A stretch of 52,408 nucleotides of DNA from Klebsiella pneumoniae (lineage in GTDB: Bacteria > Myxococcota_A > UBA796 > SXON01), in contig CAMAWH010000034.1 of NCBI GenBank assembly GCA_945861635.1, positions 1 through 52,408 on the forward strand. The letters run 5' to 3'. Position 1 is the stretch's first letter; each line of letters begins with the position of its first letter. Shown piece by piece: positions 1 to 8,083 of the stretch. The notes beneath the pieces are model-generated. The model saw nothing but the letters and a program-made list of their open reading frames with translations, was not told where the DNA came from and made no database searches. Made by a program: the position numbers and the translations under genes.

Positions 1-744
1 TGTGCTTTGCGAGCGGCGACCAGACGCGCATCGAGGGATCGGGCGAGATCGAGTTCAGGACTCAGCGATGTGGCGTGCATGCAGTCCACGTATTGCGCCG
101 ATTTTCGGTGTTTTTCGGGGGGTCAGGATGCGCGCCGAGCGGCACGAGCAACGCTCGCGTCGGCGACGTGCCCGTTCGCCGCGCCTGGTGGCCGGGAGCC
201 TCCTTCCGCGCGACCCCGCCAAACCGGCACGGATGGCGCCCCTCGGCAGGGCGTTTTTGGCGGTGGAGGCCGGGAAAAATAAAGTTCGCGGCGGCCCACG
301 TGGGTCAAACGATCTGCGGCTTACGACGCGCCCGGCCGCACCCGGCCGCACCCGGACACCTCCGGAAACCAACGGTAGAAACCGAGGAAGGGGAGATGTG
401 ATCCTCGAACATCGTCCGGTCGGTGTCCACCCGCCGCCGGACCCGTCCGTCTGAAGACGCCCCCGCGGACGCGCACCGACTGGCAAAAACACATCGTAGA
501 ACCTACACGACGTCGAAAACGTCGGCGGATGCCGGCCGGTACGTGGGCGGCAGAATGTCAGCGCCCACGGGGAGGGGGGGGATGTCAAGAAAATAGTTTG
601 ATATTTATCTATTCTGCACAATGCTAGAATATCAGCGTGATGCAACGTTGTTCGTACCGTACCGCCAAGCTCGCTTGCCGGGCTGCGGTCGGTTTCGCCC
701 AAAAAGCGGACGCGCCGGGCGTCGTGAACCCGAGGAAAGCGAGC
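1..744. other. No confident gene; non-coding or decayed stretch
   Basis: Several open frames cross this stretch on both strands, but none gives a protein with a recognisable domain, signal peptide or believable composition; they are arginine/proline-rich frames expected in GC-rich DNA. Visible structure is minor: a 10-bp palindrome (cccacgtggg, 295-304), two tandem copies of a gcacccggcc-type unit near 338-357, a 6-bp stem (508-513 with 519-524), a run of eight G near 573-580, and one unusually AT-rich patch at about 584-635. The patch could be a promoter but no well-spaced -35/-10 pair is clear. Confidence 0.5.
701..723 (-). terminator. Weak terminator-like hairpin after the methyltransferase gene
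   Basis: Read on the minus strand, a 5-bp GC stem (709-713 with 719-723, loop of five) is followed after three bases by five T residues (701-705 as A on the plus strand). It lies 22 bases past the stop of the minus-strand methyltransferase gene, so the place is right, but the stem is short. Confidence 0.3.
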
Positions 745-1407
745 CTACGCCACCTTCTCCCCCACGATAATCACATACCTCCCCCCTCGCCTTGTGAGCG
801 TTTCCCGCACGCGGAACCCCGCCCTGCCCAGCATCCATTCCAGGTCCCGCGGTTCGTACAAGCAGTGTTCGCGGAAGTGTTGGATCTGAGATTCGTCGAG
901 CGCGGCGTCCCCGACGTAGTCCGCGAGCGGCTGTTTCACCCAGTCGTAGACGACGACAACCCCACCCGGCTTGAGGATGCGCGCCATCTCGGCGAGGAAG
1001 GGAACCGGAAATTCGACTTCGTGGACGACGTGCACCGCCGTCACGACGTCCGCGACCGCGTCCGGAAAGGGCAGCGGGCGGGCGAGATCGGCCACCACGA
1101 TTTCCGCGCGCGCCACCTCGGCGTTTTGCCGCGCCGTGTCGAGCATCACCGGTTGAACGTCCACGCCGATGATGCGCGCGTCGGGATGGCGCCGCCTCAA
1201 CCCGGGAAGAAGCGCGCCCGGGCCCGTGCCGAGGTCGATGAGCGTCGGCGCGTCCGGCGGCGCAACCAACTGATCCCAAAGTCCCCACCAGAGGCTACCG
1301 AAGCGCGTGACTGCCGTTTCAACCATCAGATCGCGAAACGCAGCGAAGTCGCCGTGGTGTTCGTGGAGGTGCGGGAGCGAGGGTGTGTCCATCCGACCTG
1401 CTACCAT
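745..1407 (-). CDS. Class I SAM-dependent methyltransferase
   Basis: A 220-residue protein with a Rossmann methyltransferase fold. The SAM-binding motif I reads LIDLGTGPG near residue 55, followed by an acidic strand end (IIGVDVQ), a motif-III-like ADVVTAVHVVHEVEFP and the typical ILKPGGVVVVYDW loop. The substrate cannot be read from sequence; the layout resembles the Methyltransf_11/25 type that acts on small molecules or lipids. The start is uncertain: ATG at 1407, or ATG at 1392 (MDTPS). The second is likelier if TACCAT at 1402-1407 is a promoter element of the divergent gene, because the first ATG is the complement of that hexamer. It is divergent from a glycosyltransferase gene with only 8-23 bp between starts. 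Confidence 0.8.
   Translation of the reverse strand: MVAGRMDTPSLPHLHEHHGDFAAFRDLMVETAVTRFGSLWWGLWDQLVAPPDAPTLIDLGTGPGALLPGLRRRHPDARIIGVDVQPVMLDTARQNAEVARAEIVVADLARPLPFPDAVADVVTAVHVVHEVEFPVPFLAEMARILKPGGVVVVYDWVKQPLADYVGDAALDESQIQHFREHCLYEPRDLEWMLGRAGFRVRETLTRRGGRYVIIVGEKVA
1402..1407 (+). promoter_or_regulatory. TANNNT hexamer (TACCAT) 8 nt before a start codon
   Basis: TACCAT is followed by eight bases and the ATG at 1416. There is no Shine-Dalgarno sequence. This fits a -10 element of a leaderless or near-leaderless transcript; see the matching sites at 5739, 5766, 8073, 11615, 26267 and 41238. Confidence 0.35.
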
Positions 1408-1415
1408 CGCACGGC

Positions 1416-2801
1416 ATGCGCGTCCTCATCACCCATCGCTGGCGAGTGCCCGAGCCGACCGGATCGGCCAACGCACCGGCGCCGGGCGCACCGACCCCAG
1501 GCGCCGCCCTCCGCGCATGGCATCACGCCGAAGCCCTGCGCGCCGCGGGACACGACGTACGCCTGCTGACACGGGAGGCGGATGAACCCGGCGGTTTCCG
1601 GAGTCCCGCTCACTTACGACGTCTCGCCCGCGAGCACGCTCCGGACTGGATCCTGGCGGTCGCTCCGGAAGATGCGCCCGCGCTGCGGGGGCTTGCGCCT
1701 CTGGTCGTCGATCTGTACGCGCCGCGTGTGCTGGAAGCAGCCTTTGAGGGGACACAATCGGAAGAGGCCGTGCGGGCGCTGCAGGCGGTGCACGCCGCGG
1801 ACGAGGTGCTGTTCTCCAATCCGCGGCAGCGTTGGTACTGGCTGGGCGTGCTCGGAATTGCCGGATGGGACCTTTCCCGCGCGGCCGGCCTGATCATTCC
1901 CCTCGCTGCCCACGGCCTCGCTCGCAAAAAACCTCGACGACCGCGCGTAATCGTGGGCGGGTACCCGTGGCCGTGGGCGCAGGGAAACGAATCGCTGGCG
2001 CGCGCGTTGAACCACCTCGGCAAACGCGCCGACGTCGTGAGCTACGGCCTGCCTCTCATGGCGGGTGTGGAGTCTCGCGGCCTCGTTTCTCTCGCGGAAT
2101 GGCGGGAAGCGTGTTCAACCGCGACGGTCGCGCTCGACCGATACGCGCACAACCCGGAACGGGAGTTGGCGGCGAGCTTCCGGCAGGCCGACTACCTCGG
2201 CGGCGGGCTGCCGATGATCACCGATCCGTGGACCGTGCTCGCGGACGAGGTGCGTGCCTACAGGGCGGGCTGGGTGGACGAGCCCTTGGAGGATGCGCTG
2301 GATGCGGCGTTGCAGGAGGATCGCGGCGATGGCGCGCGCGCGCTCGGCAAACGCTACGCGCGGGAGACGACGGAAGCGCCGCTTTTGGCGTGGACGCCGT
2401 CCGTCCGCGAGCGCATCGCCTCCGCCACCGTACGCGCCGTGGACCTGGCCCGCGCGCGAGAGCGCACGGCAACAAATCAGCTCCGCGCGGAGGCCGCGCA
2501 CGAGGAAGTTCGTCGGAAGCGCGAGGAAGTCGCCGCCCTCCACGAGCAGGTTGCCCGCTTGACGGGCGCGCTCTCGCGCCTCAGCGAAGCCATGGCCGAC
2601 GTCGCGGGTTTCCGTCGCGAAACCGTCGCCGTTTTGGGAACCCGACTGGCGGGCCAGACGGGCGAAGCGGAGGAGCTGCGCCGACAGTTGGAGATCACCC
2701 GCGCGGACCTCGACAAAAAGACGCTGGAGTTGGCGGCGGTGCAGGCGGATCGGTCGCGGTTGGACGGCGTTCTCGCTCGGCTCCGGCCGACGCGGTCGTG
2801 A
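1416..2801 (+). CDS. GT-B type glycosyltransferase with C-terminal coiled coil
   Basis: A 461-residue protein. The N-terminus (MRVLITHRW, then a ...LRAAGHDVRLLTRE stretch) is the standard beginning of a GT-B glycosyltransferase of the family-4 kind. Later parts (VDLYAPRVLEA, the FSNPRQRWYWLGVL segment and the acidic/glycine-rich ADYLGGGLPMITDPW donor-site region) support this. Residues from about 350 onward are a long charged heptad-like helix (ARERTATNQLRAEAAHEEV...), so the enzyme probably oligomerises or binds a partner; that is unusual for a soluble sugar transferase but known in O-antigen or polysaccharide clusters. I chose the ATG at 1416, not an upstream one at 1383, because the conserved fold begins there. 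The stop overlaps the GTG of the next gene. Confidence 0.7.
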   Translation: MRVLITHRWRVPEPTGSANAPAPGAPTPGAALRAWHHAEALRAAGHDVRLLTREADEPGGFRSPAHLRRLAREHAPDWILAVAPEDAPALRGLAPLVVDLYAPRVLEAAFEGTQSEEAVRALQAVHAADEVLFSNPRQRWYWLGVLGIAGWDLSRAAGLIIPLAAHGLARKKPRRPRVIVGGYPWPWAQGNESLARALNHLGKRADVVSYGLPLMAGVESRGLVSLAEWREACSTATVALDRYAHNPERELAASFRQADYLGGGLPMITDPWTVLADEVRAYRAGWVDEPLEDALDAALQEDRGDGARALGKRYARETTEAPLLAWTPSVRERIASATVRAVDLARARERTATNQLRAEAAHEEVRRKREEVAALHEQVARLTGALSRLSEAMADVAGFRRETVAVLGTRLAGQTGEAEELRRQLEITRADLDKKTLELAAVQADRSRLDGVLARLRPTRS

Positions 2802-4729
2802 GCGGGGCGGCACCGCCAAAATCATCGCAAGGCGTGACGCATTTGCACTGCCGCCTCTGCGAGTCGGCGTGTGGGTTGCTGGCCGAGCGAGAGGGGGGCG
2901 GGCCCGGTGCCCCGATCCGCTTCCGCCCCGATCCGCACCACCCCGTCTCTCGCGGGTACGCCTGCCCGAAGGGCGTCCACTTCGGCGAATCCCTTTCCCG
3001 CCCCGATCGGTGGCTGCACCCCCACGTCGATGGCGTGCCGGCAACCTGGACCGCCGCGCTCTCGCGCCTCGGCGCCACGCTGCGTCGTATCCGCGACGCA
3101 CACGGACCCGACGCCATCGCCCTTTACCTCGGCAACGCGGCCGGGCATTCGCTAGGCTCGATCCTCGGCGCAACGGTGCTGCAACGCGCGATCGGCACGC
3201 GGCGCGCGTACAGCTGCCTTACCCTCGACAATGCCGGTCAATTCGTGGTTCTCGATAGCGTGTTCGGCTCCGCCATGCACACCTTCACCGCCGACTACGA
3301 AAACAGCGATTGCGTCGTCTTGTTCGGGACCGATCCCCTCGCGTCGCAACCGTCACAAGCCCAGTCGAATCCGCGCGGGGTGCAGACGCTCATGCGGCAC
3401 GCGCAGTTGATCGTGGTCGATCCCCGGCAGTCCGCGACGGCACGACACGCGGCGCTCCACATCCAGCCCCGACCGGGCGGAGACGTCGAGCTGCTGGCGT
3501 TCCTGCTTTCCGCTGTGCTCACCGCAACGAGTTCCACGCGCAGCGATCCCGCGACCCACCTGCCCTGTTCCCACTCCCCGTCCCTGCTGGCCCTGATCCC
3601 CGCGCTCGCGCCGTTCACGTTCGAGCGTGCGTGTGTTGCGACGAATCTGCCGGACGAGGTCGTCGACGAACTTGTTATACGTTTATTAGAGGCAGAACGC
3701 CCGCTTGTCTGGTCCGGCCTCGGCGTCCTGCTCGCCCGCGATGGGACACTTGGATACTGGTTGACCCTGTGCCTTCAGGCGGCGCTGGGGGGGATCGATC
3801 GGCAGGGCGGCTGGCTCTCAAATACAGGTGCCATCGACCTCCGCGGGGTCACCCGCCTGCTCGGCGTGCATGCTGTTGACACGACGAATTGCAGCCGCCT
3901 CGGCCACCCTGCGACGCTGGGCACGTTGGCCGCCGCAACGCTTGCCGACGACATCCTCGACGGAAGGGTGCGAGCGCTCGTCGTCGTGGGCGGAAATCCG
4001 GCCGTGGCGCTTCCCGATGGTGAGCGAGCGGAACGCGCGTTGAGATCGCTCCAATCCCTCACGGTTTTGGACGCCTTTTCGAACGCGACAAGCATGCATG
4101 CGCACACGACGCTCCCCATCGCCCTCTGGCCCGAGCGCTTCGACAGCAGTGTGCACATGGCAAACCAGCGCCCGATTCCGCACATTGAATGGAGCGAACC
4201 GGCGGTGCCGATGCCGCCGGAGGTACGCGAAGACTGGGACATCCTCACGGCGCTTGCCGCGGAAATGCGCCCCGCCGCTCGTTTCTCTCGCCTGCTCACG
4301 CCGCGCCGACTCGCCACGTTGGCGATGCTGCTGCCCGCGCCCACGCAACGCACGCGCGACGCGACGTACGCCATCCCCGCGTTCATCACCGCGCTCGCGC
4401 AGCGAGAAACCCGGACCCACGATCTTTGTCTGGTGACGTCGGTTCGCCCGATGAAGGCGCTGAACTCATGGATCGGCGGCCCATCCCAGGCGTATATGCA
4501 TCCCGACGATATTCACCGCTTTCCCGCGCTGGCGGCCCGCATCGTGGCGAAACCGGACGCCACGCTGAACCTCGGCGTCGTCGTCCTGCCCTTCGGAGAC
4601 GGCCGGGCCAACCGCCTGATTTCGCTCGCCGACCTCGACCCATTCACCGGAGCGCCGGCATCAAACGGCGCGGCAATCGACGGAGGGCCGATCGACGGGG
4701 GTCCGGCGCCTACCGCTTGTACCAGTTGA
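2798..4729 (+). CDS. Molybdopterin oxidoreductase family protein with N-terminal [4Fe-4S] motif
   Basis: A 643-residue member of the molybdopterin (bis-MGD) oxidoreductase family. Cys18, Cys21, Cys25 and Cys56 (HCRLCESACG ... RGYACPKG) form the CxxCxxxC-Cx4 iron-sulphur motif at the N-terminus. Middle segments such as CVVLFGTDPLASQP, LIVVDPRQSATARHA and VRALVVVGGNPAVALPD match the nucleotide-binding regions of this family. No twin-arginine signal is visible, so it is probably cytoplasmic. The C-terminal pterin-binding domain looks shortened: the HPDD loop runs into VVVLPFG with little of the usual intervening strand. GTG start inferred from the 4-base GTGA overlap with the glycosyltransferase stop. 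It overlaps the convergent radical SAM gene by 20 bp. Substrate unknown. Confidence 0.75.
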   Translation: MSGAAPPKSSQGVTHLHCRLCESACGLLAEREGGGPGAPIRFRPDPHHPVSRGYACPKGVHFGESLSRPDRWLHPHVDGVPATWTAALSRLGATLRRIRDAHGPDAIALYLGNAAGHSLGSILGATVLQRAIGTRRAYSCLTLDNAGQFVVLDSVFGSAMHTFTADYENSDCVVLFGTDPLASQPSQAQSNPRGVQTLMRHAQLIVVDPRQSATARHAALHIQPRPGGDVELLAFLLSAVLTATSSTRSDPATHLPCSHSPSLLALIPALAPFTFERACVATNLPDEVVDELVIRLLEAERPLVWSGLGVLLARDGTLGYWLTLCLQAALGGIDRQGGWLSNTGAIDLRGVTRLLGVHAVDTTNCSRLGHPATLGTLAAATLADDILDGRVRALVVVGGNPAVALPDGERAERALRSLQSLTVLDAFSNATSMHAHTTLPIALWPERFDSSVHMANQRPIPHIEWSEPAVPMPPEVREDWDILTALAAEMRPAARFSRLLTPRRLATLAMLLPAPTQRTRDATYAIPAFITALAQRETRTHDLCLVTSVRPMKALNSWIGGPSQAYMHPDDIHRFPALAARIVAKPDATLNLGVVVLPFGDGRANRLISLADLDPFTGAPASNGAAIDGGPIDGGPAPTACTS

Positions 4730-5732
4730 TCCCCCCACACGACGCGCAGACGCCGTTGAATTTGCCAGAGAGATGCTGCGCCCGCAGCGCCACGGCGCGA
4801 TCCCCAAACCACAGTTCGCGGAACGAGTGCGTCGCCAGGGAGCCAAGCGCCAACTCGCCGTGCATGTCCGCGCAACACATCTGCAACACGCCGTCCTGAC
4901 GGATCACCGGCGTGAACCACAAGCCGGGACACGCGGCGCGCCCGCTGCCATCGTGCGCGTCGTCCGCCTGCCACGGCCGATCGCTCCACGTGACCACAGA
5001 GAAACCCTCCTCCTCCCTGGCCGCGATGCCATGCTCCACGAGCGTGCGCTCGTACAAACGGTCGGCGGCCGCCTGGCCTGCCGCGCCGCCGCCGACGGAC
5101 AGCCGCTTGAACATGATCTCGCTGTGCCCTCGTGAAAACCCGTGACAGCGCAGCGCGTCCGTCCAGTAGCGAAGGAATGCGCCAGCCTCATGCGCGTTCC
5201 CTTCCTGCACCACGAACTGAACTTGCACGTTGATTGGCGCATCCCTTCGTCTGGAGAGCAGCCTGCGAACATGCCGGCGCGCACGATCGAGGCCGTCCTT
5301 GCCCTTGACGCGTCGATAGGCATCAGGCGTCGTGGCATCGAGCGTGAAGACCACCAGCAAGGGAACGTCCGGCGCTCGCGTCGTAAGGAGTGCATCCACT
5401 CGGGCGTCGGTGAGCACGATGGCATTGGTGTCGAAGCGCAGATAGCCCACCCGCCCCGCCATTCTTTTCCCAGCGTACGCCACCATCTCCTCCAGCCGAG
5501 GGTGCAAGGATGGATCGCCGAGCCACTGCAGAATCATGTGATCGAATCGGCAGTCATCCGACACCAGCCCGTCAATGATCCGCTGGTACAAGCTGAAGTC
5601 CAACCAGCCCTTTGGCACACCGTGCACCGTGTCCCACCCCTCCGCGTGCGGCGCGCACATCCGACACGCAAGGTTGCAATGGTCGGTGGGCTCGATCTGG
5701 AGCACGCCCATGTGCGCGGGGGTAGTGGCCAC
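4710..5732 (-). CDS. Radical SAM protein with SPASM-like C-terminal cysteines
   Basis: A 340-residue radical SAM enzyme. Cys19, Cys23 and Cys26 (CNLACRMC) hold the SAM-binding [4Fe-4S] cluster right after the typical N-terminal QIEPTDHCN. The C-terminus carries further cysteines (AACPGLWFTPVIRQDG, LQMCCADMHGE and CASCGG), in the arrangement of a SPASM domain that binds auxiliary clusters in peptide-modifying or maturation enzymes. Start GTG at 5732 (an internal ATG, MGVLQ, lies at 5711). No precursor peptide or peptidase sits beside it, so the substrate is open. A TAGAGT hexamer lies six bases before the start. It overlaps the end of the convergent molybdopterin gene. Confidence 0.8.
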   Translation of the reverse strand: MATTPAHMGVLQIEPTDHCNLACRMCAPHAEGWDTVHGVPKGWLDFSLYQRIIDGLVSDDCRFDHMILQWLGDPSLHPRLEEMVAYAGKRMAGRVGYLRFDTNAIVLTDARVDALLTTRAPDVPLLVVFTLDATTPDAYRRVKGKDGLDRARRHVRRLLSRRRDAPINVQVQFVVQEGNAHEAGAFLRYWTDALRCHGFSRGHSEIMFKRLSVGGGAAGQAAADRLYERTLVEHGIAAREEEGFSVVTWSDRPWQADDAHDGSGRAACPGLWFTPVIRQDGVLQMCCADMHGELALGSLATHSFRELWFGDRAVALRAQHLSGKFNGVCASCGGINWYKR

Positions 5733-5738
5733 GTCGCT

Positions 5739-5744
5739 ACTCTA
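5739..5744 (-). promoter_or_regulatory. TANNNT hexamer (TAGAGT) 6 nt before GTG start
   Basis: On the minus strand TAGAGT is followed by six bases and the GTG of the radical SAM gene (5732). No ribosome binding site is present, which fits a leaderless transcript. Confidence 0.4.
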
Positions 5745-5765
5745 CCTGCCGGCGCGCCGTTGGGA

Positions 5766-5771
5766 TACCAT
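5766..5771 (+). promoter_or_regulatory. TANNNT hexamer (TACCAT) 7 nt before ATG start
   Basis: TACCAT is followed by seven bases and the ATG at 5779, which favours that ATG over the one at 5770 that lies within the hexamer. No Shine-Dalgarno sequence is visible. Confidence 0.35.
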
Positions 5772-5778
5772 GCCGGCG

Positions 5779-6027
5779 ATGCTTGCCGTCCTCTTCCTTC
5801 TCGCCTGCCAAAATACCTGCCAACAGATGTGCACGACGATGGCGGACTACGCTATCGAATGCGAGTTGAACGCCACGGAGGCCGACGTGAAGGCCTGTCA
5901 GGAGGCCTACGCCTCGGCTACCCCGGAATTGCAGGCCACGTGCGCGGAGGCCGGAGATCCGGACCAGCTGCGCGAATGGTGGAGTTGCGCGGAGCTCGAG
6001 GAAAATTTCGCGAAGGGCGCCAAGTAG
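5779..6027 (+). CDS. Small cysteine-rich lipoprotein
   Basis: A protein of 82 residues (85 if the ATG at 5770 is used). MLAVLFLLAC is a very short lipoprotein signal with the lipobox cysteine at residue 10, like the MLFLLAC start of the gene at 8084. The mature part of about 70 residues has six more cysteines (CQNTCQQMC, then IEC, KAC, ATC, WSC), compatible with three disulphides in a small helical domain on the periplasmic face of a membrane. It is acidic and predicted helical. I do not recognise the family and assign no function. It is transcribed divergently from the radical SAM gene, the starts being about 46 bp apart. Confidence 0.65.
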   Translation: MLAVLFLLACQNTCQQMCTTMADYAIECELNATEADVKACQEAYASATPELQATCAEAGDPDQLREWWSCAELEENFAKGAK

Positions 6028-6067
6028 CGGCGGGGCGGGATTCGCGGTGCCACGCGACTCCCCGCCG
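6028..6067 (+). terminator. GC-rich nested hairpin directly after a stop codon
   Basis: Arms cggcgggg (6028-6035) and ccccgccg (6060-6067) pair perfectly, and an inner stem tcgcg/cgcga (6042-6046 with 6053-6057) sits inside. It begins at the base after the lipoprotein stop. No T-run follows, so termination would need a factor, or the hairpin may stabilise the mRNA end. Confidence 0.35.
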
Positions 6068-6146
6068 ACCGCCGGGGTGCCGATCGGCGCGGAGTGGGCG
6101 CGCCCGCTGCCGATGTGCGTTGCGCGGAACCCCCGGACATCGTAGA

Positions 6147-6152
6147 GGTGCC
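6147..6152 (+). promoter_or_regulatory. Ribosome binding site of the Ser/Thr kinase gene
   Basis: GAGGTG lies five bases before the ATG at 6158 and supports that start. Confidence 0.5.
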
Positions 6153-6157
6153 GCGGC

Positions 6158-7960
6158 ATGTCGACGGTAACGACCAGCACGAGCAGCCCGACCCCGCCCG
6201 CCTTCCAGCCGGAAGCATTCGGGAAGTACTACCTGATCGACAAGGTCGCCGTCGGCGGAATGGCCGAGATATTCAAGGCCAAATCGTTCGGCCACGGCGG
6301 CTTTGAAAACCTCGTCGTCATCAAGCGCATCCTCGCCCACATGAGTGATAACGAGAACTTCATCCAGATGTTTCTCGATGAAGCCAAGGTCACGGCACTG
6401 CTGCAGCACTCCAACATCGTCCGGATCTGGGATTTCGGCCGCATCCGTGAAAACTATTTTTTGGCGATGGAATGCGTCGAGGGCAAGGACGTCAAGCTCC
6501 TGCTCCGGAAGCTGGCGGAACGGCGCAAGATCCTGCCCCGCGAATTCGCCGTTTATATCGCGATGGAGGCAGCAAAGGGCCTCGATTACGCCCATAAAAA
6601 GGCCAACATTCAAGGCCACGCGCTCGGCATCGTCCACCGGGACATCAGCCCGTCAAACATCCTCGTTGGCTACCATGGAGACGTGAAGGTTGCCGACTTC
6701 GGCATCGTGCAGGCCAGCAACGTGACGGAAACGACGGGTCAAGGCACGTTGAAGGGCAAGTTCGAGTACATGAGCCCCGAGCAGGCCTCCGGCGCCGAAC
6801 TGGATCGACGCTCCGATATTTTCTCGCTGGGCATCATTCTCCACGAGATGTTGACCGGCCGGCGTCTGTTCAAGACGGACAACGAGATCAAGACGCTCGA
6901 CAAGATCAAGGGAGTGGACATTGATCCTCCGAGCGCCACGAATCCGCAGGTTCCGGCGCGCCTCGACGAGATCGTGATGCGCGCCCTGAGCAAGGATCGC
7001 AGTGATCGGTATCAGGACGCCTCGGAAATGAAGGCCGACCTCCTCGAGTTCCTGTACCCGGCCAGCCCCGACCTCACGCAACAGAGCCTGAGCCACTTCA
7101 TGGCGGAGCTGTTCAACGAAGAGATTTCGGCCGAGCGCGGTCGGATGGAAGCCAACACGCGTGGCGCGCTGGCGCTCTACGAGAACGCGAACAACGTGGA
7201 CATCGAGCCCGAGTGGGAAGAGGGCCAGAACACCGGGACACAAGCGAATCAGGTGGTGACGCCCCCGCAAAAGCCGTCGCGTGTGCCGCTGGTGCTCGCG
7301 CTGGTGGCGCTTGGGTTTGCCGCCGCAGCGCTGATCGCCGGTGGCGTCTACATGACGACCTTGGAGCAGCCGGTACCGGTGGTCGAGGTGACGACCGGCA
7401 CACTCGACATCAAAGTGACGCCCGTGGCCGGAAAGATCTACTTCGACGACAAGCTGATCGGCAACGCCGCCAGCGCAACGGTGCCAAACGTAGCGCCCGG
7501 TGTAGCCCATAAAATCCGCGTCGAAGCCGATGGGTTTGAGATTTTCAAGGACGACGCAACGCTCGGCAAAGGAGAACGGCTCCGCATGACCGCCGCGCTT
7601 CAGAAGAAGGCGGAGGTGCCCAAGGCGCCCGTACCTTCGCAAGGCGGTCAAGGCGGTCGGAATGACGCGCCGCGGCCGAATGGGGCCGTTACGCCTGGCG
7701 CTGGGGGCGTGGCACCCGTGGAGCCACCCAAGCCGGCGGTTGAGGCGGCCCCGGGCAAGCTCAACCTCAATGTGAGTGGGGGGTGGGCGGACGTCTTCGT
7801 CGATGGACGGAAGATTGGTCAGACACCCATCTTCGGACACAGCCTCGCCGCCGGCACGCACAGCGTCCGCGCGAAGAACGAGACCACGGGCTTGGACGCG
7901 ACCAAGCAGGTGACCATCAAAAGTGGCGAAACGGCCACGGTGAGTTTTTCGGCGCAGTGA
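6158..7960 (+). CDS. PknB-type Ser/Thr protein kinase with two PEGA domains
   Basis: A 600-residue membrane kinase. Residues about 24-290 form a Hanks-type kinase domain: glycine loop (VGGMAEIFKA), Lys56 in VVIKR, catalytic loop HRDISPSN, ADFGI metal-binding motif, and YMSPEQAS plus RRSDIFSLGIILHEMLTG of the C-lobe. A variable linker follows, then one transmembrane helix (LVLALVALGFAAAALIAGGVYM, about 375-396), then two PEGA beta-domains (about 410-480 and 530-600) separated by a Pro/Gly/Gln-rich linker. The kinase should face the cytoplasm and the PEGA domains the envelope, where such domains may bind wall or surface components. The layout resembles many myxobacterial kinases. Substrates are unknown and no phosphatase gene is adjacent. 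Confidence 0.92.
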   Translation: MSTVTTSTSSPTPPAFQPEAFGKYYLIDKVAVGGMAEIFKAKSFGHGGFENLVVIKRILAHMSDNENFIQMFLDEAKVTALLQHSNIVRIWDFGRIRENYFLAMECVEGKDVKLLLRKLAERRKILPREFAVYIAMEAAKGLDYAHKKANIQGHALGIVHRDISPSNILVGYHGDVKVADFGIVQASNVTETTGQGTLKGKFEYMSPEQASGAELDRRSDIFSLGIILHEMLTGRRLFKTDNEIKTLDKIKGVDIDPPSATNPQVPARLDEIVMRALSKDRSDRYQDASEMKADLLEFLYPASPDLTQQSLSHFMAELFNEEISAERGRMEANTRGALALYENANNVDIEPEWEEGQNTGTQANQVVTPPQKPSRVPLVLALVALGFAAAALIAGGVYMTTLEQPVPVVEVTTGTLDIKVTPVAGKIYFDDKLIGNAASATVPNVAPGVAHKIRVEADGFEIFKDDATLGKGERLRMTAALQKKAEVPKAPVPSQGGQGGRNDAPRPNGAVTPGAGGVAPVEPPKPAVEAAPGKLNLNVSGGWADVFVDGRKIGQTPIFGHSLAAGTHSVRAKNETTGLDATKQVTIKSGETATVSFSAQ

Positions 7961-8006
7961 ATTGGCGCAGTGAATTGGCGCAGTGAATTGGCGCAGTGAA
8001 TTGGCG
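7955..8006 (+). repeat. 13-bp tandem repeat, four perfect copies
   Basis: The unit cagtgaattggcg occurs four times without a gap (7955, 7968, 7981, 7994), followed by a decayed fifth copy at 8007-8019. The first copy contains the TGA stop of the kinase gene. Because 13 is not a multiple of three, the TGA in successive copies falls in all three plus-strand frames. Each copy also contains GTG AAT TGG CG, i.e. a potential M-N-W-R start. Confidence 0.95.
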
Positions 8007-8072
8007 CTGGGAACCGGCGCCGGCGGTGCCGAAAATCTGGACTCTTCGACAACATCCTTGGCCGGCATCAGC

Positions 8073-8078
8073 TATCTT
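8073..8078 (+). promoter_or_regulatory. TANNNT hexamer (TATCTT) 5 nt before ATG start
   Basis: TATCTT is followed by five bases and the ATG at 8084. There is no Shine-Dalgarno sequence, in keeping with leaderless expression. Confidence 0.4.
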
Positions 8079-8083
8079 CCACC

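Noticed and set aside
584..635. AT-rich patch as a promoter
   Set aside because: TTGATA (598-603) has no good -10 at 16-18 bp, TAGAAT (625-630) has no -35, and no gene follows on either strand at a fitting distance.
2..702. Several open frames of 60-215 codons on both strands near the left edge
   Set aside because: Arg/Pro/Gly-rich composition, mutual overlap and no domain, signal or ribosome binding site; typical of chance frames in GC-rich DNA.
1832..2797. Long N-terminal extension of the molybdopterin protein in the same frame
   Set aside because: It lies across the glycosyltransferase gene in another frame and is Arg-rich without domain similarity; the iron-sulphur motif and the GTGA overlap place the start at 2798.
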